64,000 nucleotides of DNA from Quercus robur (GCF_932294415.1 NC_065535.1:8655001-8719000), one strand, 5' to 3'; positions 24,280 through 37,268 are shown, counted from the first letter of the stretch. The notes: a model not told the origin generated them from the letters alone. Numbers and translations are program-made.

Positions 24280-26400
24280 TAATTTCATGGCTTCGCTCCC
24301 AAATGATATCTTGTCCCAGTTGAGTTTCTTAGTTGGTACTTGCACATAAAGGCCCAGGCATAGCAAGGGGTGTACTCACCCAAATGTTCACACATAGACA
24401 TTGGTGTGCCTTTATCGCCTTGTAACATTCTTACAGAAAAAATATGGCCATTAAACATTGTTTTAATGTCCTCTCCGAATCTCTTTTTGTCAAAGCATCC
24501 AATCTATAAAGAGTTACATGGGTTAATGTTGGGGTCACAAACTCAATATGTTAAAATGTCCTGAATCATCTCTTTCGTGTGCCTGCAGGTTTGTTATCCC
24601 AATGCTAATTCGGATTCGCCATCTGTATAATGGTTGCATGATTCTATTATTTATAGGGGAAAAAAATATGAATTGAAAATTTATACAGAAAATCAACGTG
24701 TCGAGCAAGTATTAATATTCTACTATCAGTTTGACATGTACTCATCCAATTTTTGAATGCTGCTTCGGAGCAAGAGTGGCATATTCTAAAGCAGGCCTTT
24801 CGGACGTTTCAACATTTTGTGGGGTTTATAGGGAGGTTATGGAAGGTTATTGCTGCTGCCGAATGTTGTTCTATGTTAAAAATGAGCGGGGTTTGTTTTC
24901 AAGGGACTGAGCTGGTCTCACAATTTGCCCCAATTAAAGTTCTCTTCGTATATCAAAATGGGAATTATCGATTCTTTTTAACTTGTTCGTTGTAATTCAT
25001 TGGCTCCTGCCTACATATTCTTTTTGGTATGATATCATGTATGCCTAATTAGTATACATACAATCACATCAACTTTAACACATTTGTAATTGTTCTAATT
25101 TAACTAAATAATAATTCAAATCATTTTACCTCATGTTTGTTTTAAATCAAATTTCCAATTCCATCGTCCAAGAGATGGAACTCTAAAAAGAAGTTAATTC
25201 TTGTTACACACTCATTATCGTATATGCTCTCATTTGATTTCACAATTTTAATTAATATTGTGCTTTCAAAAAAAAAAAAAAAAAAACTAATGTGACAATC
25301 TATGTCTTGTACATGCGGTATATATCTATTACCGCTAAAAAGAATAAAATAAAAATAAATTTATGTATGGTAATTATTGAGTGGCAAATTAATTTTTATT
25401 CTATAAGAGTGGCCCATTAATGTTTTATGAGATGTGACATATTTGGTCAAAAGTAAAGAATAGCCTACTACTTTGGCAATTGGCTCTATAAATAAATCAA
25501 AGACAACGATTTCAGTTTTAATAAATTTGATCAGTAGCAAGATTCAAGCATTTTCATGAATCGTAGTGCTCAACTAAAGCATGGCTTTGCTTTTTTGTGC
25601 GGCCATTTTATTCTCATTAGGTATCTCTCCACAATAATAAAGGGATTGGATACTTAGCAATGAATAAATAAATGATGGGATGGATTACTTTAATTCAACC
25701 AAACTTGTGTACCCGGATTACACTCAAGAACAAAGCAAGACTTGTATGACGTGATTCACAGGAACAACAGCAAATTCTACAAATTAACCTTTGTTTGTTT
25801 GTCTTTTATTCAATGTCAAATCGAATTAAAGAATCCAAAGCAAAAGCCACCTTCTGCGTCTAAACAAAGCCCTCATTAAGTCTTATCTTATCTGTACGGT
25901 ACCTATCAAACCCCACTATCAAATCTCCCTAACTTTACTATTTAATTGAACCTATGGCTTCTCAAGTTTCAACTCAATCATTGATTTCTTGAGATTTTAA
26001 AGCATGTATTAAAGAGTAAAAGAATAGCTTAGTCTTAAAGAATTTAGCTTTACTTGAATTGGTAAATGGGTTTTTGTGAGAAACTAGGCTCTTTGATATG
26101 GGTGTAGAACTGTGCAGCCAGCTTAAATTAACTCACTCACACCCATAGACAAACAGATTGAACCATGGACAAATAGTTGAGGATGGAATTAGTAGCCTGG
26201 ATTTGGTGTTTGGTTTTATTTAATTATTATGGCCACACTGCATCAAAGATGACAGTTGACAAGTTAACCAGATAAGACATTTTCTGTTGAAAATGGATAG
26301 CAAATGATTAGTTTTATGGATAAATATGATAGAATTGAAAGTTCATGGTGACTTCTAGTCCATAAAGTTCTTTTATTATTAAGCGCCAAAATACCTATGA
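24280..26400. other. LPEAT1 3' region and convergent intergenic space
   Basis: The first several hundred bases are probably LPEAT1 3' UTR, or an extra terminal exon ending at 24608. The open frame at 24753-24995 has no recognisable content. Beyond 25050 the sequence is AT-rich with no gene. Confidence 0.4.
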
Positions 26401-26482
26401 GATTTTTTTTTTTTTTTTTTAGACGATATTTGATCAATGTCCCTTATTTGATCACAAGAGATTTTACCAATTGAATTAAGTA
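26401..26482 (-). mobile_element. possible short tRNA-derived SINE
   Basis: The minus strand reads TTCAATTGGTAAAATCTC (box-A-like) followed by CTTGTGATCAAATAAGGGAC, and ends in an A-run (T-run at 26404-26420). Box B is degenerate and no duplication is clear. Confidence 0.3.
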
Positions 26483-26799
26483 GAATTCACACACCCTATA
26501 GTAAAATTTAGCAGGCTAAGGACGACAAATACTTGCTAAACAAGGTTGAGAATTGCAATTTACAGCTACAGAAGGGCAATGCTTTGATATTCTGTGTGGA
26601 GGAATCGATTAGTATCTTCTTTGACAGCATAGTGTTACATCGATGACAAGCATCACTCCTCAAACTTAAGTCAAAAGAAATTAAGGGATGGCAAGCCTTC
26701 AAGTGCTGGCACACAAAACAATTTTTTCCCTTAACAAGCTAATGAAGTTGGTCACTACACTAAAAAGATCCTTAGATAGCATACCGTCTGAGCGATTTC

Positions 26800-28896
26800 T
26801 CATCTTTCTTTCAAGGAACCATTGTTAGACCTTCTCAATTCCCATGGTGGTAAGCAGCCTTTCAAGGGTGATTGTAGAAACAATGAAGACGTAGACAATT
26901 GCTTTTGCCTCATTGAGATAGAAGACAGGCAACTGAAGGCACTTCGTAGCCTCTTCTTCTCACTATCATACAGTTGGTAACTAGGGTCATGCCTCACAGC
27001 AGAGATCTTGAGGGCTTTAGGAAGTATGCAGTTGCATACTGAACCTACCACAAAGTAAATGAAGCTGATTAAATAGAATTACAAAAACATAATGGGTTAT
27101 CACCTTAGGAAAAGAAAAGGCCAATCTCAAGTAACTAACAACTTAAAGAAGAAGTTGTCCCAGCAGAATATCAAGTAAATTTTAATATAGAGGTTACCAT
27201 CATGTTGGAAATTCAACAACAGTTAAAGTCACATTGATTTGGAATATGTCCGCAATTCTCAAGGCTTAAATAGCAAAGTCATAGGAGGCTATGATAGCTG
27301 GTAAAATCTTTCATTAAGGCTTCTAATTATTATAAAACATAAAAGGTTCTTTTATGACAGTCTATAACCTCTTAATTAGCTTGTGGCAGAACTGCTTAGG
27401 GACAAAACATCTAAAAGGGGTCAAAATAAATTTTTTTACGAATTTCTGTGCAAGCAATATGAGAAATCAATAGCTATATCAATGTGGTATGTTATGGGAA
27501 AAGCGAAGAGTACCTATTTTTGCCAGTCGATTTACCCATTTTGGAATTGATTTTCCAGTCAGCTTGTAACATACATCCTTGCAGAAATGATTGCAGTTCT
27601 TGGCAATTAAGTGATATGTATCACCATTATAGCTCGCTGATTGGCGCTCCATGAACTCTCTCACCTGAATAGGGTCCAAGCTTGTAGTCCCAATAAAAAT
27701 CGACTTCCTGAACTTGAAGCCTGGGCATTGCCGAGGTTCAACCTCAAAAACACCACTTGATGGGTAGTCATGAGCTCCAAATGCATATTCTAAACCATGA
27801 ACTGTACAGTGTAATTGGGAATATCAGAAAATTTGGATTTCATTTGATAACCAAGAGTGAAGTATAGCTTTTATATGCCACACGCTTTAATACCTAATTG
27901 CTACTCTGCTGTTCAATCACAAGTACTGCCCATAATAGATTTGGATCCCTATCTCATTGCATTAAGTGAAGGGCAGTCAAAAACCACCGCATTATGGGAG
28001 TGAGAGCTACAACCCAAGATGCATGTTTATTATCAATTATGATACCTCAGCTTTTTTCTTTTCTTTTCTTTTTTTCCACCACTCCCTATAATGTTTGACT
28101 TTCATAATAAAAAGAGAGAATGGTTCTACCCATTGGTTTTCCAAAGGTTTTTTTTTTTTTCTTTTTTTCACATCATGTGTCTGAGTGCGTGTGCATGTAT
28201 GTGTCTCATGTTAATATGAAAATATCTTACTTTCCCATTTTCTGAATTGAGAATGTATCACTTAATTAATTTAAAACAGCAAGGAGTCAGATCCTCACTC
28301 CCTTCCTCTTCCCCCCTCCCAGTCAACAGACCCAGCTATGGAACTCAAATATCCAGCACCCCCTAGATTCTCAACAAATTTATATGTTTTAACATCTTTT
28401 TTCTCATCTGACGACTATATCTCAACAAATTTAAAAACAGATACTGTCTCATAATGTTTTAATGTAAGAAGCACGTGTAGACTGACAATCTATCCCTCCA
28501 ATAATAGTACCACTGATTTGACCACAACTAGCATAGACAGATAGCTAGGAGAGAAAAGTAAATAAAGACAGCTAAGCATTGCATCACACTTAATCCAGGA
28601 ATAATTTCAACTATGATTCATTTTAATTGAAGACACTATAAGTCTGGCAGGTGTTAAAATTATGCATAAAAACAACTATGCTTACCTTCCACGCCAGAGT
28701 GAAAGATACCAAAGCCTGCCCAATAGACATAGCCATTCATGGGAGTCAAGTCGTATACATTGAGATAGACTGGTGTGTTGCCTGGACCATAGCTAGTTGA
28801 CTTCATCTTAGGAAACACACAAAAACGGGTGGCTGATTTGCTTTTCAAACGAATAGGCATAATGGATTTCCATCCTTTCTTTGATCTAAACTTCAT
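26800..28896 (-). CDS. PPPDE thiol peptidase, DeSI-like (deSUMOylase/deubiquitinase family)
   Basis: Three coding exons on the minus strand, 28896-28686, 27801-27514 and 27044-26800, join in phase to 247 codons. The PPPDE fold is a papain-like cysteine peptidase with a His-Cys pair; animal DeSI proteins remove SUMO or ubiquitin, and the plant substrates are largely unknown. Catalytic candidates are His66 (GIFHSGVE) and Cys140 (LIAKNCNHFC). Other family marks are NTPVYLNVYDLTPMNGYVYW, EYAFGAHDYPSSGVFEVEPR, YKLTGKSIPKWVNRLAKIG and the plant-specific C-terminal tail FSCLSSISMRQKQLSTSSLF ending SLKER. It closely resembles Arabidopsis At5g25170/At4g17486-type proteins as I remember them. The ATG at 28896 is chosen because KKGWKSIMPIRLK is the conserved N-terminus. 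An acceptor-like ACAG|GTTGG at 28944 suggests an intron in the 5' UTR. Convergent with LPEAT1. Confidence 0.93.
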
Positions 28897-31310
28897 GTTT
28901 CCTCAATGGTAAAATAAGAAATTAGTTGACGCCTGTCTCCAACCTGTGGCAAATACAAAAGCATCAATTAACAAAAATCAAAGAAAAAAGAAAACAAAGG
29001 AAAACATTTAAAGAAAGGGGTAAAGGAGAACAGTTATTGGATATACAAGCTATGATTTACTCTTCTGCAGTTCAACAATTCTAAAACAACTAAATCGTTT
29101 TCTTTATACAACTCAAGATAACATGACCTTCTTTCTCATAATTTACATCCATTAAAAAGGTGTTATGGAATAAATCCTACATACTGAAAATATTCTTGTA
29201 GGTCATTTTTCTTATTTGAAGAAAACTAATACTAAAAATATACATGGAAAAGAAAGAGGAAGGGAACAACAGGTAAAAAAAGAAAAGAAAAAAAGAAGTA
29301 GAAGAACCTAACAATGCTTAATTCCAGAAATCAATAGAGGAGTGCAAGCCACTAAAATAATGAGGAAGAGTAGTTAAAGTGTAAAGTTGAATTAGAAGTG
29401 AATCTTTGTGCCTTCAAAACTTGATCAGGACAACAAACCAGTTGATTTTGAAGATTTTGCTAGATTTGGAAAGCAACACTCCAAGATTTGGGATTCTAAA
29501 AAATTCAAAAGTTTTACTATGGTGTTAGTCCTCTTCAATAGTTGCTTGATGGACATATTTCTTAAGCCCAGTTTTTATCATTGTTTACCCTTAAAGTTAA
29601 GTTATCAACTATCAAATTGGAGCAATATAATCAAAGCATCTTGGCTCCCAGGATTCTGAATCTTTCTCAACTGACCTACTACATCTTAAGACATCCTTTT
29701 CAACTTCAGCTTAATTGGTCATTTACAATCTCTAACTGTCAAATTGACATTAATTAAAGGATAACAATACATAATGCCATTTCCAGACTGTCCAAACTTT
29801 GATTCTATTTTCAATGTGGGTGTTTAGCTCACAATACCAAGTAAGGGTTTCTTTTTAATTTTATATTTAGAGATGGAACCATTCAAAAGCAATAATATTG
29901 TAGTTTAAGCTTCTCTTCAGGAGATTGAAATAAAAAATAGAAAATCTGTAGACTTATCAACAAATAGCAACTATCAGCATCAAAGAAGTTGACTTTGCTT
30001 CTAAAGAATTAGTTACAGATCAGTTTCTTCAAGGACAATCATAACATCCTGAGGGAGAAAAAATGGTAAGTCAATTCAAGACCTAAACAACTTCTCATTC
30101 AACTTTGGAGTTGGCAAATAAAATGTTTACAAGTTTAAACCACAACACATATGGCAACAAATTAATTCAATAATGTGTACTTCAAATGAACCCCAACAGT
30201 TCAGGAACTTGGCTCATGAGTTTTAGGCAGATGTCATCATGACTAGGAAAGAAACTGATCTCCCATTGCAAAGCATAATGTTACATGATCTGTAATAGCA
30301 GATATCTTATCAGAAATTAAAACTTCATATCCATACTACTGATAATTTCATTAAAAGACCCAATCTTCCTAATGGAAAAGAGAAGATTTGTTCACCAACA
30401 ATTTATAACATAATTACAACTTCAAGCACAGCTACAGCATTTTCACGGTAAGTGCTGAAATGACCAATTTCATCCTAGTAAACCGGAATTGCAGCATTAA
30501 TTTCAAAAAGTAAAAGGAACATTTTTATTTTGTAATTCAGAAAAAAGGGTTAGCTGTAGAACAGAGAAAGAATTATTCCAGATCTAGTTGACTAAATTAA
30601 ACAATAAAGCAAAAAATATAGTAGGAAAAAGCAAAATGTTCAACCTCACCTTCAGAGTTACAGATCAGAGATATAAGAATGAAAATTGCAGATGTTGAAA
30701 CTCAATAACAAGAAACAGAAATTTTCATTTTAATTACTTAGAAAACAAAGGAAAAGATGAGAGAATTTGGCATATTACAACAGCCACTTACTAATGCCAA
30801 ACCATTACAAGAATCCCAGTTCCCATATCTTTTCTCCAAACTTTCTCAGCAACCAAAAGGCCCCAATATGAAGTTTTTGATAAACAAAGACGCAAAAGAA
30901 GTCCAAACTATGTGTATGCAAGACCAACCCAGAAGACAAGAAGTTGAAGAAAAGAAAAAGACAAAGCATTTATTATTGAAGGAAACAAAGAGACTACTTT
31001 GGAGGAACTCACAGATTTCAGAGAGGATGTGCATTACACTTTGGAGCCCAAGAAAAGAGACTTCTTTAGCATTTCAAAATTTGCTTGCAATCACTATATT
31101 TCAGAGCAGTAGTATCATCTGCAAAAGGCAAGGCCTTTGGTCTGGTCTTCCTCAAAGAAAACACACACTCATTCCTGAATTCTGACTCAACAAAAAACTA
31201 AGGAACAAAAGTTAAAAAAAAAAAAAAAAGGCTATCTAACTAAAGCCCAGACTTGGAAGTTAAGACCAACTCTCTCTCTCTCTCTTATTGTTTTCACTCC
31301 TATATATTCA
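28897..31310 (-). other. 5' UTR, probable 5'-UTR intron and promoter of the DeSI-like gene
   Basis: The last 5' UTR exon is about 28897-28943. Upstream lies AT-rich, apparently intronic sequence of about 2 kb. Open frames at 29408-29659 and 30757-31185 on the plus strand have no recognisable content and lack coding character. The promoter candidate is at its upstream end. Confidence 0.35.
31270..31310 (-). promoter_or_regulatory. candidate core promoter of the DeSI-like gene
   Basis: On the minus strand a TATATA box (31301-31306) is followed about 20 bp downstream by a GA-repeat (CT-repeat at 31271-31284 on the plus strand), a common plant core-promoter arrangement. It lies 2.4 kb from the ATG and so depends on the inferred leader intron. 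Confidence 0.3.
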
Positions 31311-32899
31311 GCGACAAAGTTTGGGATAGTTTTGGTTAATTTAGTTTGGTTTTTTTAGTTTTAGTTTCAAATATGAGGAAGTACTGTCGAAGTATAATCA
31401 TAATGTTTTTGTCTGTTGTTATCGTGTAAGACAATCTCATTGTATTTATTTTGAGCTCACCCATCACGTTTCTATGTGGGTCTTAATTCTTAATTAATTA
31501 CTTAATTAGCCACCTGATTGGATTGTGTAATCATGTTCTTCTTTATGTCTTTTTTTTTTTCTTTTTTTCTTTTTTTCTTTTTGATGGGATATGTCTTTTC
31601 CTTTTTGATATATACTTAATACTTCTATTGAAAGTTTGGAATCATATTCTTTAGAATCCAAAGTTCTTGCACTTTTTGAAATGCACCTGTAGCACCCAAA
31701 CCCAAACCCAAATACAAATATATATATATATATATATATATATGCTTACAATTTACACATGGAACTTTTACACTTTTACAACTTACATTCACAACTATAA
31801 TATTTTATTATCATTAATTCACTCAAACTCCGGTGGCAGCTCTACGAATTTTTTTCAAGATGTTTCTTAATAAGCATAAATTATACCATCTAATAAAAAA
31901 AGAAATTTATATATTGATAACAATAATAAAAAAAACACGCAAATACATAAAGTTTACAATTGCATTTTACAAGTTTTCATATTTTGAAATAGTCTCATTA
32001 TCAATGCTACAAACTACATCTCTTTCAATGTACACAACCAAGCAATCATTCATTCACTGAATGTAGAACAAATTATAGAGCAAAATTTAATTTTATTGGC
32101 ATAAAAAAATTGAGGGTGTTCTCAATTTTTTTTTTTGAAAGGTAAACAAATAAAAAATTTTAAATTATTATATATATAAAAATAATAATTTCAGGTCAGG
32201 GGTGGTCCTCCTTAACCCTAGCCTTAAGGTGGCGCTGTCCCTGTCAAACACAACATCATTTTTTTGAAAATTGAGGTTGTAAATTGCAAAATTTGAAATT
32301 CTAGATCTAGAAGTGGCCGAAATTTAAAGGGTGTAATGTGTATTCTAACCCAAAAGAAATATTAGAAATACATTCACCATCATTCATATGCGTAGAGTGG
32401 TTAATCTTAATATTTTTAGATCTCGACCGTGAGATGTACGTTGATTTTACGTTTTGATATAAATGCATGAATCTAAGTAAATTTTATGGAATGCATTGCA
32501 TAGGATATTATCTCTTTCTTTTTAAATAGTTAGCATGTGTCTCATTATGTATGCTGCTCGTTTATATATAACAAAGTTCCAAAATATTTAGGTGTAATAA
32601 TGCTCATTGAAGGCTTGAAGCTATGAGAAAGTGAAAAATCAATGAGGATCAATTCCTAAAATGCTTGTCGAGAAAATTCCTCATGCTCTGAGCTTAAATA
32701 GCACATATAAGCAATAATATAACACAATCACATTAAAATTAATCACTGTACATCAGTGTTAAAGAATGAGCTGGGAAAAGCCACACTGGTCCAGCTCACA
32801 TCAAAATCACACTCTCGTGCTAGCATTTATGGCATGGGAAAGAGATCCATATGAATCCTCAGTTCTATCATACATGTCTACAGCCTTCAAAATGAGAAA
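31311..32899. other. intergenic stretch, no gene seen
   Basis: AT-rich sequence with T-rich tracts near 31551-31580 and a TA repeat at 31718-31743. The short open frames have no recognisable content. Confidence 0.45.
31718..31743. repeat. TA microsatellite
   Basis: A pure dinucleotide run of about 13 units. Confidence 0.9.
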
Positions 32900-33052
32900 A
32901 TATACGGTGTTTTTGATGCATGCATCTTTCCTCTCACATGAGGGTAGATCCTATAAGCCTCTCTCTCACATAAGGATGGACTCCATACTTGTGAGGTCCA
33001 CCCTTATGTGAGAAGGAGGATGTATGCATCGGAAACGTCATATACCATCTCC
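32900..33052. repeat. long inverted repeat, MITE-like hairpin
   Basis: The left arm, with GATGCATGCATC and CTCTCACATGAGGGTAG, pairs with the right arm, with CCACCCTTATGTGAG and GATGTATGCATCGG. Arms are about 55 bp and roughly 80 % matched by eye. Inside the loop a second CTCACATAAGGATGGAC pairs with the same right arm, so two alternative hairpins are possible. Confidence 0.6.
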
Positions 33053-34899
33053 TTCAAGAGAAATAACACAAATGAGTTTTCTATTCCCTATTTTATAAAA
33101 ATCTGATTAACGGGTATTTTTATGACATTTGTTAATAAATTATTTTAAAAAAGTTCTTATATCACTTTTATGAGAAATATAAATAATTATAAAAAATAGT
33201 TTTTTTTTTCTCCATAAAAACTCTTTAAAATAGTTCACTAACCAAAGATTGTAGTTGTAGGACATTCATTAACAAAATCTTTCTAAAAATGTGATGAGTT
33301 TGTTTTATTTAGCATTAATTTTCTGTTTTCATTAACTTTTGCGATCCGCCGGGTAAATATATATTTCCCTCCAATTCCATCACAGAAATTATACAACCTT
33401 TAATTTCTTCCATATATGCACAGAATTCATTACTTAGATCCATCATGATCCAGAGGCTGTACATACATCAATATCAGTCAAAGTGTCATCCAAGAAAAGA
33501 AGATTGACACAAAACAGAGAAGATATATTTCAGGAAAGTTCAGCATAAGTTTCATCCAGCAGATGTGGAAGGAATTTGTGTCCCACGTGCATTTTCTGAA
33601 CAATGCACTGTCCCAACTATAATGTATCATGTACCAACTATCAACCTTTTCAAAAAAAAAAAAAAATGTATCAACTATCATCTATCAACCCGCATTTAAG
33701 TTCACCTAAAATTTGACAGATTTTGAATATAAAAGAAACATTTTTTTTTGAGGAAAAAAAATAAAAGAAACATATTTATTTCTCATATATATAGATCCTA
33801 GACACATCACACACACACACAAAATGACTTAAGTATATGTGTTAGTATCATGAGAAATCAAGACTCAATACAGTTGATGATAAAGAGATCGGTGTTGACC
33901 AGGGCATAAAAAGTATTTACACATATATATACTGTTGTAAAACTTGATAAGTACTTTTAAAAAATAAAAAAGAGGTATTATTGAAATATTGATATGGTTA
34001 GCTAAGTGGTATCATATTAAATTGAATAATAATAAGGATAAAGTTTAGTTACAAAATTAGTTGTAACCTTATTAAATATATATATTTTTTTTATTGGAGG
34101 TAAATTTTGACAAATCCTCCATTAGATTATATCTTCTTTTTATATCCTCCATGCTTACAAAATTTTTATAAAATTAAAGATCAATAACTATGTTATCAAT
34201 AAATTGTTTAAATTGTAAGTTTTTGTAGTTTAAAATTATGCATAAAATATAAGTTTATAAATCATATAGTAAATAATATTTGATTGACGCAAAATTTAAT
34301 GTGTATTAAGAGCGTAAAGAAAATGCAATGCAATGGTTAGATTTTCAAAATATGTAGCAATGTTTATTTTATTGAGTAAGGTTGTAGTTTTGGGTTACAA
34401 CTAATTTTATAACTAAATTCTGCCTTAATAATAATATGAATGAGTGGTTAATATAATATACTTGAACCAAATCCATCGACTTAAGCTTTTGGGTTAAGTA
34501 TTGTTGTCATATGTTATATTAACCCTCCAAGTGGAGATGGTATTAAATAATACCATGTCAACCATATCAAAATCCAATAAATGAAAAACATGTGTAAAAA
34601 AACAACTATCCCACTAATAAACTAAGGTCTTAAGGACATGTGTTAATAGGTAATTATTTACTTATGTTTGCACGGTGTATCATTTGATATAAAATGCATT
34701 TTTCTGCAACTGGAGTCTTCCCAAAATGTTATCTCCCAATATTAACTAGTACCATAACCAAAATTTGCTACCTAAGCATTTGTATTTATCTATTTATTGA
34801 AATTTTTCTAATTGGTTTGTGGATTTAATTATTAGGAAGAAAGGTGTATCGTGAGGCCCTTACAAAATTTCCTCAATTAGGACTATAATTTTTAATGTT
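33053..34899. other. intergenic stretch, no gene seen
   Basis: AT-rich sequence holding a diverged copy of a dispersed repeat (34100-34410). No other element is supported. Confidence 0.4.
34100..34410. repeat. dispersed repeat, copy 2
   Basis: Matches 14270-14560 in order: GTAAGTTTTTGTAGTTTAAA, ATAGTAAATAATATTTGA, GCAAAATTTAATGTGTATTA and CAATGGTTAGATTTT. The copies are strongly diverged. Confidence 0.5.
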
Positions 34900-34990
34900 A
34901 TTGTTATATACGAGGTAGAGAAGTTTGATGGAAAGAACAATTTCAACATATGGCAATACAAAATTATTGGTGTTTATAAAATGATTATAA
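34900..34990 (+). mobile_element. Copia-type gag fragment (fossil)
   Basis: A short stretch reads like the N-terminal gag signature of Ty1/Copia elements (VEKFDGKNNFNIWQYKI). Nothing else of the element is recognisable around it, so it is a small relic. Confidence 0.35.
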
Positions 34991-35142
34991 AAAAAAATAC
35001 TAGTTAATTTGTAAATTTTGGATGTCAAGATTAGGGATAAGGATAACGTTCTCTTAATAACATACTAGCTTGTATTCAATGACCTAGACTCGAATGGATA
35101 GAATCATACTACCACTGCCAATGTTGTGCCTTCACACCTGAG

Positions 35143-35560
35143 ATGCTCACTTATAGAGTCAGTGCTTCTGCCGCTGCCATAAGAAATGCTACTGAGACTA
35201 ATACTGTGAATACTACTGAGACCGCGAATGCTGCCGATATCGAAGCTGCTTACAGACGGTCCTTCGCTTACTTCTCTAGAGTCAACGATGCCGCTTTTTC
35301 TGTCTTGAGAAGTTTGGGAATCTTATTTTAAATAACACTTAGGAGCAGCAAACTCAGCATCAGGCTGTTCTTTCCGTCAAGGATAGCGTGGATGCTCTCA
35401 CACATAGTCTCCTAAAGAAACACAATTTTCCACTGTCGCCTAATTGGATAGTAGAGGAATTGACCGCCCACATTATAGAAGAAGAGAATTTAAACAACCT
35501 ACCCTTCTTAATCAATACATGTATGGATGCATTTAAAAATAAACAGATTTTTTTATCATA
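35143..35560 (+). pseudogene. unrecognised coding-like relic
   Basis: The region looks protein-coding: higher GC than its surroundings, and readable helical, polar segments such as TANAADIEAAYRRSFAYFS and VNDAAFSVLRSLG, then QHQAVLSVKDSVDALTHSLL and PLSPNWIVEELTAHIIEEEN. It is not open as one frame, so I regard it as broken. I do not recognise the family. The neighbouring Copia gag scrap leaves open that it belongs to an old element rather than a host gene. Confidence 0.35.
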
Positions 35561-35605
35561 AAAATATACATAATTAATCAAATTATTAGGAAAAAATAAT
35601 TGTAA

Positions 35606-36238
35606 TTTGATACATGTTAAAAATCATGCCTAAGTTTAATGCTACTTATGATTATTTTTATTCTAATTTTAATAAGATAGAACATGTGATGATTTTTGTT
35701 GTATAGTGATTTTTGTTGGGTAGATATATGATTGACTTTGTTTTTTATTTATTTTTTATAGTTCATTAATATTAGACTCTTAGACCTTCTCAAAAAAAAA
35801 AAAAAAAAAAATACAACAACAACAACAACTCTTAGTATTTTGCATTCATTAACTTTTCACAAAGATTAAAAAAACTTAAGTAGACACATGACACAAAATT
35901 AGCTCAAAATTCAAATCTAATTTGGAACCTAATTAGATTTCCTATCAGTTTTGACTTTATATATATATTTGATACATGTTAAAAATCATGCCTAAGTTGA
36001 ATACTACTTATGATTATTTTTATTCCAATTTTGAATAAGATAGAACGTGTATGATGATTTTTGTTGTGCGGTGATTTTTGCTAATAGATATATGATTGGT
36101 TTTGTTTTTATTTTTATTTTTATAGTTCATTAATATTGAACTCTTAGTATTTTGTATTCATTAATTCACTTTGCACAAAAATTAAAAAAAAAAAACTTAA
36201 GTGAATACATGGCACAAAATTAGCTCACAATTGAAATC

Positions 36239-36240
<2 letters not shown>
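35606..36240. repeat. tandem duplication of a unit of about 360 bp
   Basis: Copy 1 (about 35606-35925) and copy 2 (about 35966-36240) both run from TTTGATACATGTTAAAAATC through ATCATGCCTAAGTT, GATGATTTTTGTTG, TATAGTTCATTAATATT and GACACAAAATTAGCTCA (or GGCACAAAATTAGCTCA). They differ by scattered substitutions and small indels, so the duplication is not recent. Confidence 0.75.

Positions 36241-36266
<26 letters not shown>
36238..36266. repeat. TA microsatellite
   Basis: A pure dinucleotide run of about 14 units at the end of the duplicated block. Confidence 0.9.
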
Positions 36267-36270
<4 letters not shown>

Positions 36271-37268
36271 CGTTACAGTTATTCAGCCAGAAAAAGAGAA
36301 AAAAAAGAAGATAATTAACCAATATATCAACCGGTTTGTTATGTAAACATAACTTCATATCTCTTATTTCATCATAAAAAAATTTATTAGTTGAACGACC
36401 TGAAACCAATCATTTGAAATTAAACTGCTTGTTTATCTTTATGATTTTTTATTTTATTTTATCTCATCTCAAATTAATAAATGGAAATACAAACAATAAT
36501 TAAAAACAGACTACTGCCTAGCTATTAGTAGAAAGACCTTTATTACCATAGGTCTCAGACTCAGTAGTCGACTCTATAACCAGTATTACGATTTAGGAAC
36601 CAGACACGACCACGAAGGACCTAATATTCGATGCTAACGTGTAAAAGAACAGCAAATACATTCGGTGGGACCGTAACTAAACGACAATATTTTTTTCCGA
36701 ATCGTATAGTGAAAACGATAAGCATGTCACATAAAAAAAGGTCCGAACTTTTCCCATGCTGTGTCTTGTAGGCTTTGATCACATGGAGACAACTGCGTTT
36801 CACAGTAATTGGGACCCCATGGGGCCCATTGTAGTATTTGACCGTAATTGAATTATGAATATTTGAATTGACTGTGAAATCAAATCATTCATCTATTTTT
36901 ACTACGTACAAACAAAATTTCACAATTTTTTACTCAATAGTTGCTTTTACAAGTTTTTATTCATTCTTATTTGAGTTCATTACTTAAATCAGTTTTTGTT
37001 TACTACTATAATCTCATATGTAAACAACTAAAAAAAAATTATCATTTTTTTTGTAAGTAAGCTGTATTGTGCATATCTTTTTAGAAGTGCCCTATATATA
37101 AGAGGGAGGAATTGTACTTCGAATCTATATATTTTTAAAAACTGAAGCATAGTATTTAATGTTGCTACGTTCAGATTGAGCCACATCAGTTGCCATGTCA
37201 TTATCATTATTTTTCCTTAATTTGTCCTATAATTTAAAATTAGTTTTCTTAAATTTAAAAATACTAAT
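36267..37268. other. intergenic stretch, no gene seen
   Basis: AT-rich; nothing recognised. Confidence 0.45.

Noticed and set aside
24753-24995. 80-codon frame downstream of LPEAT1
   Set aside because: No recognisable content; most likely 3' UTR or intergenic sequence.
30757-31185. 142-codon plus-strand frame
   Set aside because: No recognisable motif, and it lies in the probable leader intron or UTR of the minus-strand DeSI-like gene.
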